In this document: positions 45,360 through 52,945 of the stretch, piece after piece | How the letters are laid out: each line of letters starts with the position of its first letter | How positions within the stretch are numbered: position 1 is the stretch's first letter | Origin: Actinomycetes bacterium | GTDB lineage: Bacteria > Actinomycetota > Acidimicrobiia > Acidimicrobiales > Ilumatobacteraceae | Reading direction: 5' to 3' | NCBI GenBank assembly: GCA_025359865.1 | Contig: JANYDH010000058.1 | Location: 1 to 64,000 of the forward strand | DNA: 64,000 nucleotides | Made by a program: the position numbers and the translations under genes | The notes under the pieces: generated by a model | What the model saw: the letters and a program-made list of their open reading frames with translations, nothing else | Database searches by the model: none | What the model was told of the DNA's origin: nothing

Positions 45360-46811
45360 CTACGCGGGGTCGAGACGATCGGCACGTAGCTGGCTGCGAC
45401 GAACCTTTCCGGCATCGTCGCGCAGTGGCTCGCTGACGAACTCGAACGTGCGCGGAATCTTGTAGCGGACCAGCCGCTCGGCCAAGTGGGTGCGCAAATC
45501 GTCGTCGCTGACAACAGCGCCCGGCTCGGGCTGCACGAGTGCATGGATCCGGCTCCCGAGATCATCATCGGGAAGCCCGATCACTGCGCTCGACAACACG
45601 AGCGGATGCTCGTCGATCGCAGCCTCCACCTCGGCCGGGTAGATATTGGCTCCGCCGGAGAGGATCATGTCGCCCAGCCGATCGGTGAGGAACACGTAGC
45701 CATCAGCGTCGATCCAGCCCATGTCGCCGAGCGACTCCCAGCCTTCATCGTTGCGCTTCGCGTCGGCACCGACATAGCGATACGTGACTCGGCCGGCAGG
45801 CGCCCTCATGTAGATTTCGCCAACTTCACCTGCAGCTGCGTCGTTGCCCTCGGCATCGACCACCTTCATCTCGCCGTAGATCGGCTTGCCGACCGAACCG
45901 CGACGGGACATCCACTCATCTCCACGGATCACGGTGACGGACTGGGCCTCGGTGCCTGCATACAGCTCGAAGATCTTCTCTCCCCCGAGCCACTCGATCC
46001 ACGCCTCCTTCAGCCATGGCGGGCACGGCGCAGCCATGTGCCACACCACCCGCAGCGACGACATGTCATGGTTGCCATGGTTCTCGACGCGCGAGATCCG
46101 CAGCATCATCGTGGGCACCAGCAACATCCAGTCCGGACGGTGGCGCTGCGCAGCGACCAATGTCGCCTCGGCATCGAAGCGGGCCATCGTGACGATGTGG
46201 TTGCCGTTGACCAGTCCTCGGGTGGAGTAGCTGAACGGAGCGTTGTGGTACATCGGCCCTGGCACCAACATCACGCCGTCACGTTGCACACCCATGCCAG
46301 GGTCGGCTTCAGTGTCAATCACACCCGGATCGCCCGACACGATCAGCTTCGGCCGGCCGGTGGAACCCCCGGAGGTGGGTGCCTTCCAGGTAGGCGCGAT
46401 CGCGTCGGGCAACGGCGAGTCATCGAGCGACTCGTCAGGCAGCCATCCGACCGGCAGGCACAGGCGTCCCGGATGTTCGCCGGGCGCTGCACCGAGCACC
46501 AACGGCGAACCGGCGAGTTCGATGATCGCCTCGCGCTCGCGATGCGGCAAGCGCGGTGACACCGGCTGCGGTACTGCGCCGATCTTCCACGCCGCCAGCG
46601 TGGCTGCGAAGAACTCCGGCGAGTTGGGCAGGCCGATCGTGACGTAGTCGCCCTGCTTCACCCCATGGGCGGCAAACGCTCTGGCCATCCGGTTGGACAG
46701 TGACTCGAGGGCTGCGCGGGTAATGGTGACTTCGCCGACGGTGACCGCCGGGCGATCAGGATCGCGTAGCGCAGCCTCGGTGAAGGCCCGCCCGAGCGGA
46801 AGGATCGGCAT
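45360..46811 (-). CDS. Acyl-CoA ligase (steroid/bile-acid CoA ligase-like)
   Basis: ANL-superfamily ligase of 483 aa activating a carboxylic acid as its CoA thioester. P-loop KAPTSGGSTGRPKLIVSG, FELYAGTEAQSVTVIRGDEW (A5), LGDMGWIDADGYVFLTDRLGDMILSGGANIYPAEVEAAI and DDAGKVRRSQLRADRL with catalytic Lys. The long substrate region with GPMYHNAPFSYSTRGLVNGNHIV is like bile-acid-CoA ligase BaiB. It does not look like FadD3, so its substrate (side chain, C/D ring or bile acid) is open. Start ATG 46811; a double operator is 41 bp upstream. Confidence 0.84.
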   Translation of the reverse strand: MPILPLGRAFTEAALRDPDRPAVTVGEVTITRAALESLSNRMARAFAAHGVKQGDYVTIGLPNSPEFFAATLAAWKIGAVPQPVSPRLPHREREAIIELAGSPLVLGAAPGEHPGRLCLPVGWLPDESLDDSPLPDAIAPTWKAPTSGGSTGRPKLIVSGDPGVIDTEADPGMGVQRDGVMLVPGPMYHNAPFSYSTRGLVNGNHIVTMARFDAEATLVAAQRHRPDWMLLVPTMMLRISRVENHGNHDMSSLRVVWHMAAPCPPWLKEAWIEWLGGEKIFELYAGTEAQSVTVIRGDEWMSRRGSVGKPIYGEMKVVDAEGNDAAAGEVGEIYMRAPAGRVTYRYVGADAKRNDEGWESLGDMGWIDADGYVFLTDRLGDMILSGGANIYPAEVEAAIDEHPLVLSSAVIGLPDDDLGSRIHALVQPEPGAVVSDDDLRTHLAERLVRYKIPRTFEFVSEPLRDDAGKVRRSQLRADRLDPA

Positions 46812-46851
46812 TGCCGCGATGGTAGCCAGGCCCGCCGGTGCACGACGCAAT

Positions 46852-46886
46852 CTGTCTGACGAGGTGGCAGACACCGTGTCAGATAT
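46852..46886. promoter_or_regulatory. Double operator upstream of the acyl-CoA ligase
   Basis: Two overlapping variants of the TCTGAC-N5-GTCAGA site: TCTGAC at 46855 with degenerate GGCAGA at 46866, and degenerate GCAGAC at 46867 with GTCAGA at 46878. Centres are 12 bp apart, about one helix turn, so two dimers could bind side by side. It also abuts the stop of the SDR at 46886. Confidence 0.65.
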
Positions 46887-47650
46887 CAGCCCCCGAGGGC
46901 ATCGAGGAAGGCCGGCCGGTCGCCGCCACCATGCATCACGAGGTTGGCTCCGGTGATGTAGCCGGCTGCCAACGAGGCGAGAAACAGGCACGCGTCGGCG
47001 ATGTCGTCGGGCGTGGCCAGGCGGCCGACAGGAATGGTCTGCTCGATGCGGGCGACCGACGCCACATCGCCATAATGCATGAGCGCCTGCTCGGTCCGGA
47101 TCAGCCCGGCGGTGACGGTGTTGACGCGTACCTTCGGAGCCCACTCCTGGGCGGCGGTCATCGTGAAGTTGGCCAGACCGGCTTTGGCCGCCCCATAGGC
47201 CGCGACAGTCGGAGCGGGACGTTGCCCCGCGATGCTGCCGATGTTGACGATCGCGCCGCCGCCCGGCTGACGTTGCATGTGGTGGTTGGCGCGTTGGCTC
47301 ACGAAGATCGGCGCCAGCAGGTTCAGTGCGACGATGCGTTCACTCAGGCGATGTGAAGCGGTCGTGGTATCGACCGGTGGTGAACCCCCCGCGTTGTTGA
47401 TCACCACATCGATCCGTCCATGGGCTGCTACCACTTCGTCGACCATTGCCGATGCCTGATCGCCGTTGCGGATGTCGGCGGCGAGGAACGTCCACGTTGC
47501 AGGTAGCGGCTCATCGCCAGTCGTGCGCGCACACACGACCACCTGTGCTCCCGCCTGCTCGAACCTCGAAGCAATGCCACGACCGACACCACGGGTGCCC
47601 CCGGTGATCAGCACGACATGCCCGCCGTAGTCGAACGTCGCCGTGCCCAC
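46886..47650 (-). CDS. Short-chain dehydrogenase/reductase (Rv3549c-like)
   Basis: SDR of 254 aa: HVVLITGGTRGVGRGIASRFEQAGAQVVVCARTTGDEPL, NNAGGSPPVDTTTASHRLSERIVALNLLAPIFVSQRANHHMQ, SIAGQRPAPTVAAYGAAKAGLANFTMT (Ser, Tyr and Lys) and an EWAPKVRVNTVTAGLIRTE segment typical of an SDR in the mycobacterial KstR2 regulon. Upstream of and reading in the same direction as the acyl-CoA ligase, 74 bp between. Divergent to the GNAT-AAC(3) gene. Confidence 0.82.
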   Translation of the reverse strand: MGTATFDYGGHVVLITGGTRGVGRGIASRFEQAGAQVVVCARTTGDEPLPATWTFLAADIRNGDQASAMVDEVVAAHGRIDVVINNAGGSPPVDTTTASHRLSERIVALNLLAPIFVSQRANHHMQRQPGGGAIVNIGSIAGQRPAPTVAAYGAAKAGLANFTMTAAQEWAPKVRVNTVTAGLIRTEQALMHYGDVASVARIEQTIPVGRLATPDDIADACLFLASLAAGYITGANLVMHGGGDRPAFLDALGG

Positions 47651-47738
47651 GCCTGCACTCTACGAGCGAGCATCCACAACGATGAAGTCGGTGTGCCCCG
47701 GTCGGCCAAGTTGGGTCGACGGGCGCGAGGCTTTAGCA

Positions 47739-49046
47739 ATGACGGCCCATCCTCACCATCAGGTGCAGATCGTTGCACCCCAGCTCGGGCTCGGGCCGGC
47801 TGCCCGAGTGTTGCTCGATGCGTTGCCGCAGCGGTTTTCAGTCCCCGAGGCAAATGACGGGTACGTCACGTTCGTGGCGACGCACCCGACGTGGAGCGCC
47901 GTCGACGAGGCCGGCCGGGTGATCGGCTTGCTGGCACCACTCGATCACGCCGAGTCGGCGGAGATCTATTTGTTGGTCGTGTCACCTCTCCGGCATCGCC
48001 AGGGTGTCGGCCGAGCGCTCGTTGCCGCCTTCGAGGCAGAGTCGTCGACCCGCGGGTTTCGACTCACGCACGTCAAGACGTCGGGTCCGTCGGATCCCGA
48101 CGAGGGGTACGCGCAGACCCGAGGTTTCTACGCTGCGTTGGGCTATCTGCAGCTAGGTGAGGTGCTCGACCTGTGGCCCGGAAGTCCGGCTGTCGTGATG
48201 GTCAAGCCATTGCCAACACCCAGTGGCGAAGCTACTGCGATCACACGGAGCACCGTGCCGATCACGACAGCAATGATCGTCGAAGCGCTCGAATCGGCCG
48301 GCGTATGCCGGGGATCGGTCGTCGTGGTCCACTCGTCGTTGTCGCGGGTCGGGTGGGTGGCCGGCGACGCTCAAACGGTGGTCGAAGCGCTGCGCCTGGC
48401 CGTAGGCGAGCCCGGCACGATCGTGATGCCCGCACACACCGGGTTGAGCGATCCTGCCAGCTGGGTCAACCCTCCCGTGCCCGAAGCGTGGTGTGCTGTC
48501 ATCCGTGATGCCGCACCCGCATTCGACGCGGCCCTCACCCCGATGCGGGCGATGGGAGGCGTAGTCGAATGCTTTCGTCGCCTTCCTGGCGTACGCCACA
48601 GCGGGCACCCCGCTGTAGCGTTCGTCGCGCTCGGCCCGCACGCCGACGCGGTGGTGGTCCAGCATCCGCTCGCACACGCGTTGGGCGATGCGTCGCCACT
48701 TGGTCGCCTCTACGAGTTGGATGCCCGCATCGTGTTGTTCGGGGTCGGCCACGGCAACAACACGTCATTGCATCTGGCCGAGCATCGAGCCGTCTACATG
48801 GGCAAGCAGACGGTGCAGCTGGGTGTGCCGCTCGTGGTGGATGGCGTCCGACAGTGGGTGACCTATGACGATCTCGATCGGGATGAAACGGACTTCCCCG
48901 AGATCGGCGCTGCGTTCGCGGCCGCTGGTGGCGACCAGGTGACCATTCCTCTAGGTATCGGCGAAGTGACGTCGTGCTCCATGCGCGACCTGGTCGACTT
49001 CGCCGTGGGTTGGATGGAACAGCACCGCACTACAACGGTGCACTGA
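47739..49046 (+). CDS. GNAT acetyltransferase fused to aminoglycoside N3-acetyltransferase-like domain
   Basis: 435-aa fusion of two acetyl-CoA enzymes. Residues about 1-155 are GNAT: SAEIYLLVVSPLRHRQGVGRALVAAFEAESSTRGF and TRGFYAALGYLQL. Residues about 170-430 are AAC(3)/YokD-like: GSVVVVHSSLSRVGWVAGDAQTVVEALRLAVGEPGTIVMPAHTG, PMRAMGGVVECFRRLPGVRHSGHPAVAFVALGPHAD, LFGVGHGNNTSLHLAEHRAVY (catalytic His and Glu) and a metal-like TDFPEIGAAF. No frameshift between. It may detoxify aminoglycosides or act on an endogenous amine; the fusion suggests double acetylation. Start ATG 47739. Confidence 0.86.
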   Translation: MTAHPHHQVQIVAPQLGLGPAARVLLDALPQRFSVPEANDGYVTFVATHPTWSAVDEAGRVIGLLAPLDHAESAEIYLLVVSPLRHRQGVGRALVAAFEAESSTRGFRLTHVKTSGPSDPDEGYAQTRGFYAALGYLQLGEVLDLWPGSPAVVMVKPLPTPSGEATAITRSTVPITTAMIVEALESAGVCRGSVVVVHSSLSRVGWVAGDAQTVVEALRLAVGEPGTIVMPAHTGLSDPASWVNPPVPEAWCAVIRDAAPAFDAALTPMRAMGGVVECFRRLPGVRHSGHPAVAFVALGPHADAVVVQHPLAHALGDASPLGRLYELDARIVLFGVGHGNNTSLHLAEHRAVYMGKQTVQLGVPLVVDGVRQWVTYDDLDRDETDFPEIGAAFAAAGGDQVTIPLGIGEVTSCSMRDLVDFAVGWMEQHRTTTVH

Positions 49047-49340
49047 GATTCCGGTTGCCCGCTGCGGGGACCGAGACCCTCTTCCTCTGGGGCCTTCGAC
49101 AGGTCGGCAAGACAACGCTTCTCCGAGAGACATATGGTGATCATCGAAGCAAAGGCAAGTCGGAACATCATCGAAGCCCATCTCAAGGGCCTCCGCCAGT
49201 TGGCTGTCGACCAGACCGTTCGTCCTCATGCGATCGTCTGTCTCGAGCCAAGACGATGGGTAACGAGCGATGGGATCACCACCGTGCCGGCTTCCGATCT
49301 CGCCGACTTCCTCGACGAGATCGCTGCGGAAGGTGTGTGA
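49046..49340 (+). pseudogene. Remnant of a DUF4143-type AAA+ ATPase with a large internal deletion
   Basis: The first 80 bp encode the N-terminus with Walker A (RLPAAGTETLFLWGLRQVGKTTLLRETY). At about 49131 the frame changes and the C-terminus follows directly (VIIEAKASRNIIEAHLKGLRQLAVDQ ... VCLEPRRWVTSDGITTVPASDLADFLDEI), as in DUF4143 proteins. Roughly the central three quarters (Walker B, winged helix) are gone. The C-terminal part could be translated as 68 aa from the ATG at 49134 but would be non-functional. Confidence 0.78.
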
Positions 49341-49350
49341 GAATGCTTTG

Positions 49351-50796
49351 ATGGAAACAGGGATAGATACCTTTAGTACGGCGACGCAGATGATGACGGC
49401 GCTCAACGCCAAAGTCATCAGTTCTGTCGAGTTGACCGAGATGCATTTGTCGCGCATCGAGCAGTTGGACGGTGTGTTGAACGCGATTCCCGTGCGCACA
49501 CCTGACCGGGCACTTGACGCAGCACGTAGCGCCGACCGCAGGCGCGCATCCGGGGAACGTGCGCCGCTATTGGGTCTGCCAATGACACTGAAGGAGTCGA
49601 CGCAAACGGCTGGTCTGCCTCAGTCGGCCGGGATTCCCCCGTTGGCTGGCCATCGGCCCGCCAACGACGGTCCCGTGGCTGCATCAGTTTTCGCGGCCGG
49701 CGCGTGCCTGCTCGGCAAGACGAACATCCCGGTGGCATTGGCCGACTGGCAGGCCGACAGCCCGGTCTACGGTCGGACGGTCAACCCATGGGATCATGCC
49801 CGGACGCCTGGCGGTAGCACCGGCGGCGGTGCAGCGGCCCTTGCGGCCGGGCTCACGCCCCTGGAGATCGGCAGCGACATCGGCGGCTCAATCCGGGTGC
49901 CGGCAGCCTATTGCGGGGTCTACGGGCATCGTCCGTCAGAGACCGCTGTGCCGCGATCCGGGGCCTTCCCGTTCGCCGATGCGCCGAATCCGGCCGCTGT
50001 GATGGGCGTCCAAGGCCCCCTGAGCCGCAGTGCATTCGACCTCGAGTTGCTGTTCGACGTCATCGCAGGACCGGAGCAGGGCGAGCACACAGGGTGGCGG
50101 CTCGCGCTGCCTCCATCGAGGTACGACCGACTCGGCGGCTTCCGCGTAGCGGTCATGCCGCATCGAGCGATCGTGCAGGCATCCGGCGAGATGCAGGCCA
50201 AGGTCGGCGAGCTCGCCGACTTTCTGGGTGAAGCGGGCGCCACCGTCGGCGAAGCCATGCCACCAATCGACCAGGACGCACACTTGCGCGACTACCTCAC
50301 GCTCCTCAGCATCATCCTGTCGCAGGGGATGAGCCGCGGCGAGCGCGAAGCCGCCGCACGCGACATGCTCGACTCTGGCCATGAATTGTTCGTTGCCCAG
50401 GCTGCAGGCATGACCATCGACGCCACCGGCTTTCTCCAGTTGCTCGGTCGACGAGAAGCAGTGCGCCATCTGTGGCGCGCGTTCTTCGCCGACTGGGATG
50501 TGCTGGTGTGCCCCACTGCCCTCGATGCAGCGTTCCCCCACGCCGAGGGCAGCCAGGCCGTCCGCACGCTCACCGTCGACGGTCGGCAAGTGCCGTACAT
50601 GTCGAACATCGTGTACCCGCATTGGGCCATCTTCAGCGGCCAACCCGCGACAGCATTTCCTGCCGGACTCAACGCGGCCGGACTGCCTCTTGGCTTGCAG
50701 GCGCTAGGCCCGTACCTCGAGGACCGCACAACCTTGAAATTCGCGCAACTACTCGAGCAGGAATGGAACGGGTACAGGCGGCCACCGGCGTACTGA
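49351..50796 (+). CDS. Amidase signature family hydrolase
   Basis: Ser-Ser-Lys amidase of 481 aa: catalytic Lys in LLGLPMTLKEST, GKTNIPVALADWQ, the signature PGGSTGGGAAALAAGLTPLEIGSDIGGSIRVPAAYCGVYGHRPS with the bridging Ser and the nucleophile Ser in GGSIR. GGSTGG replaces the usual GGSSGG. The C-terminal region ends with GQPATAFPAGLNAAGLPLGLQALGPYLED. Substrate (amide, indole-acetamide-like or Glu-tRNA) unknown; without a GatC partner a tRNA role is unlikely. The ATG lies 10 bp after the ATPase remnant. Confidence 0.88.
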   Translation: METGIDTFSTATQMMTALNAKVISSVELTEMHLSRIEQLDGVLNAIPVRTPDRALDAARSADRRRASGERAPLLGLPMTLKESTQTAGLPQSAGIPPLAGHRPANDGPVAASVFAAGACLLGKTNIPVALADWQADSPVYGRTVNPWDHARTPGGSTGGGAAALAAGLTPLEIGSDIGGSIRVPAAYCGVYGHRPSETAVPRSGAFPFADAPNPAAVMGVQGPLSRSAFDLELLFDVIAGPEQGEHTGWRLALPPSRYDRLGGFRVAVMPHRAIVQASGEMQAKVGELADFLGEAGATVGEAMPPIDQDAHLRDYLTLLSIILSQGMSRGEREAAARDMLDSGHELFVAQAAGMTIDATGFLQLLGRREAVRHLWRAFFADWDVLVCPTALDAAFPHAEGSQAVRTLTVDGRQVPYMSNIVYPHWAIFSGQPATAFPAGLNAAGLPLGLQALGPYLEDRTTLKFAQLLEQEWNGYRRPPAY

Positions 50797-50856
50797 CGAT
50801 TGCGCGCAACATCAGGAGCGCGTCACGACGGGCCTCTCGGTCGGCCGTCGTCGTTG

Positions 50857-51312
50857 TCAGTCGGCGACGAAGGCACTCTCCATCGTGTCGAAGAAGATCA
50901 TCCAACCGGCGCCGGCCTGCTCGTATCCGGCGGCGTCCATGTTGCCGCCGCGTTGACGAAACGTCATCTCGGTCGTGCCGCCAAGGTCCCGAAACTCCAC
51001 GGTGAGCGGCTCGAAATCGGGGCCAGGGCGGTCGCGCATCGTAAGGACAAGCCGCTCGGGGAACACGACCTCTTGAAACTCTCCGTCCCAGTTGATTCTG
51101 GTCCCGTCCGGAAGAATCATCATCGCCGACCACGCGCCGCCAACGCGTGCATCAATAGTGCAACTGTCGAGCGGGATCACCGCGTCGCGTCCACCGAACC
51201 ACGCTGCGAACGATGCTGGAGTGATCCATGCGTTGAACACCAACTCTCGCGGCGCGTCGAAGACGCGCGTCATGAAGATTCCCTCGTCGTTCGCTGTCAT
51301 GGTGTTTGTCAT
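50857..51312 (-). CDS. SRPBCC/AHSA1-domain protein
   Basis: START-like lipid/ligand-binding fold, 151 aa: FMTRVFDAPRELVFNAWITPASFAAWFGGRDAVIPLDSCTIDARVGGAWSAMM, ERLVLTMRDRPGP and TEMTFRQRGGNMDAAGYEQAGAGWMIFFDTME. Usually a stress or xenobiotic-responsive single-domain protein; function unknown. Start ATG 51312 with CCGGAGG just ahead. Convergent with the amidase. Confidence 0.84.
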   Translation of the reverse strand: MTNTMTANDEGIFMTRVFDAPRELVFNAWITPASFAAWFGGRDAVIPLDSCTIDARVGGAWSAMMILPDGTRINWDGEFQEVVFPERLVLTMRDRPGPDFEPLTVEFRDLGGTTEMTFRQRGGNMDAAGYEQAGAGWMIFFDTMESAFVAD

Positions 51313-51370
51313 GATGTCCTCCGGTTCGGGGTTGGCTGCAGCGTCGCAAACTGTGGACCAGGGACGTGTA

Positions 51371-52945
51371 TCACGTATCGATGTCGGGACAACAAGTGCC
51401 CAGATTGAGTTGGTCCGCGAGAAGTCGGCGCTGAAGTTTGCCAGTCGGACCGACCGGCAGTTGATCGACGAGGAGAATCTTGTCCGGTACCTTGTGCGCC
51501 GCCAGTCGTTCACGCAGGAATGACCGAAGCGTGGCGCTGTCGGCGCTGCCTGTCCCGTTGGGATGTACTACCGCAAGAGCGCATACCCGCTCGCCGCGCA
51601 AGGCATCAGGAACTGGGAACGACACACATTGCACCACGTCAGGATGTTGGTCGAGCGCGGCTTCGATCTCGTACGGTGAGACCTTCTCCCCGGCAACATT
51701 GATGAACTCCTTGAGGCGACCGAGGAGCGACAGATTGCCCTCAGTGTCAAGAGTGCCCTCATCGCCAGTTCGGAACCAGCCGTCCACATGCGTGGCATCG
51801 TTCGATGGCGCTGGTGACAGGTAGTGATCGATCACACCGGCGCCACGAACGACCACCTCTCCTTGGCCGCCAGCGCTTCGCTGCACAACGCCGTTGCAGA
51901 GAATTGCAATCTCGGCGCCAGCACTACTGCCGACTGTACCGACCCGCCTCTGAAGCGGCTCCAACGGCTGACTTGCCATTTGGTGAGCGGCCTCGGTCAT
52001 TCCGTAGCTGTTGATCACATGGCAGCCGAACCTCGCTTCCAGCGTGGCTGCGGTCGAGAGTGGCAAGGGCGCTGAGCTCGATCGCATGACTCGCAACGAT
52101 CGCATACCGCGACCATCTTTCCGGTTGCGAGACCGAAGTAACATGGCCTGATACATCGAAGGTACTGCAGTCGACCATGTGCAGCCGCTCGCATCGAGTT
52201 GACCTTCGAAGTGAAACGGATCGAATCCGTCGGTGAGGAAAATTGAGCCTCCCCCAACGACGCTGGCAAGAAGAGCTCCGACGATCCCATGAATGTGGAA
52301 CAACGGCATCACGTTGAGACAACAGTCCGCTTCGCCGATTGCTATTGCACCGGCCACCGACCGGGCCGAATGCAGTAGCTGCCGCTCACTGAGGCCGACC
52401 AATTTTGGTCTGGCTGTGGTCCCGGACGTGTGAAGCAACAATGCCGAGCCGGTGCGGGCCTCGGATTGAGGACCGCTCTCGTTGGACAAACCCCGGGCCA
52501 TCACTGATCCTTGCTCACGAAGGATCAGCTCGATTCCTGCGGCGTCAGGCCGAAGACGTGCCTCGACAAGCGCCATGCCGTGTGATCTTGCCGCTCGCTC
52601 CGCCGCTGGACTGAACCCTGGCACCGACAACAAAACCGACGTGTGGAGGTCCTTGAAGGCGAACTCGTACTCCGCCTCCGTGTACCTCGGGTTGAGCGGA
52701 GCGCATGCGTATGAGCCAAGGAGTGAGAGAAGCGACAAACCCGACAACGCTCCGTTGGGAAGCACTAGTGCGATGACATCGCGTTGGGTGATCCTCGCCG
52801 TGGTCAGTTGCAAATCGGTGGTATCGAACTGCTCACATGCCGACGACGATGACCACGATGACCCATCCGGCACCGTCACAAGCGGCGAGTCGGGTGGTCG
52901 AGCCGCAATCATCGCCCGGATCGTGGACGCAGATGCAACACTCAT
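51371..52945 (-). CDS. Acyl-CoA/ACP ligase coupled to the GT-LpxD fusion
   Basis: ANL ligase of 524 aa: LLLHTSGTTARPKLVGLSE (P-loop), INSYGMTEAAHQMASQPL (A5), DGWFRTGDEGTLDTEGNLSLLGRLKEFINVAGEKVSPYEIEAAL (A7-A8) and PVGPTGKLQRRLLADQL with catalytic Lys. Activates a carboxylic acid, probably a fatty acid, as adenylate/thioester. Its ATG overlaps the stop of the upstream GT-LpxD gene by four bases, so the two are made together; the ligase could supply acyl groups to that protein's acyltransferase domain. Visibly more A/T-rich than the steroid genes, suggesting recent arrival. Confidence 0.82.
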   Translation of the reverse strand: MSVASASTIRAMIAARPPDSPLVTVPDGSSWSSSSACEQFDTTDLQLTTARITQRDVIALVLPNGALSGLSLLSLLGSYACAPLNPRYTEAEYEFAFKDLHTSVLLSVPGFSPAAERAARSHGMALVEARLRPDAAGIELILREQGSVMARGLSNESGPQSEARTGSALLLHTSGTTARPKLVGLSERQLLHSARSVAGAIAIGEADCCLNVMPLFHIHGIVGALLASVVGGGSIFLTDGFDPFHFEGQLDASGCTWSTAVPSMYQAMLLRSRNRKDGRGMRSLRVMRSSSAPLPLSTAATLEARFGCHVINSYGMTEAAHQMASQPLEPLQRRVGTVGSSAGAEIAILCNGVVQRSAGGQGEVVVRGAGVIDHYLSPAPSNDATHVDGWFRTGDEGTLDTEGNLSLLGRLKEFINVAGEKVSPYEIEAALDQHPDVVQCVSFPVPDALRGERVCALAVVHPNGTGSADSATLRSFLRERLAAHKVPDKILLVDQLPVGPTGKLQRRLLADQLNLGTCCPDIDT

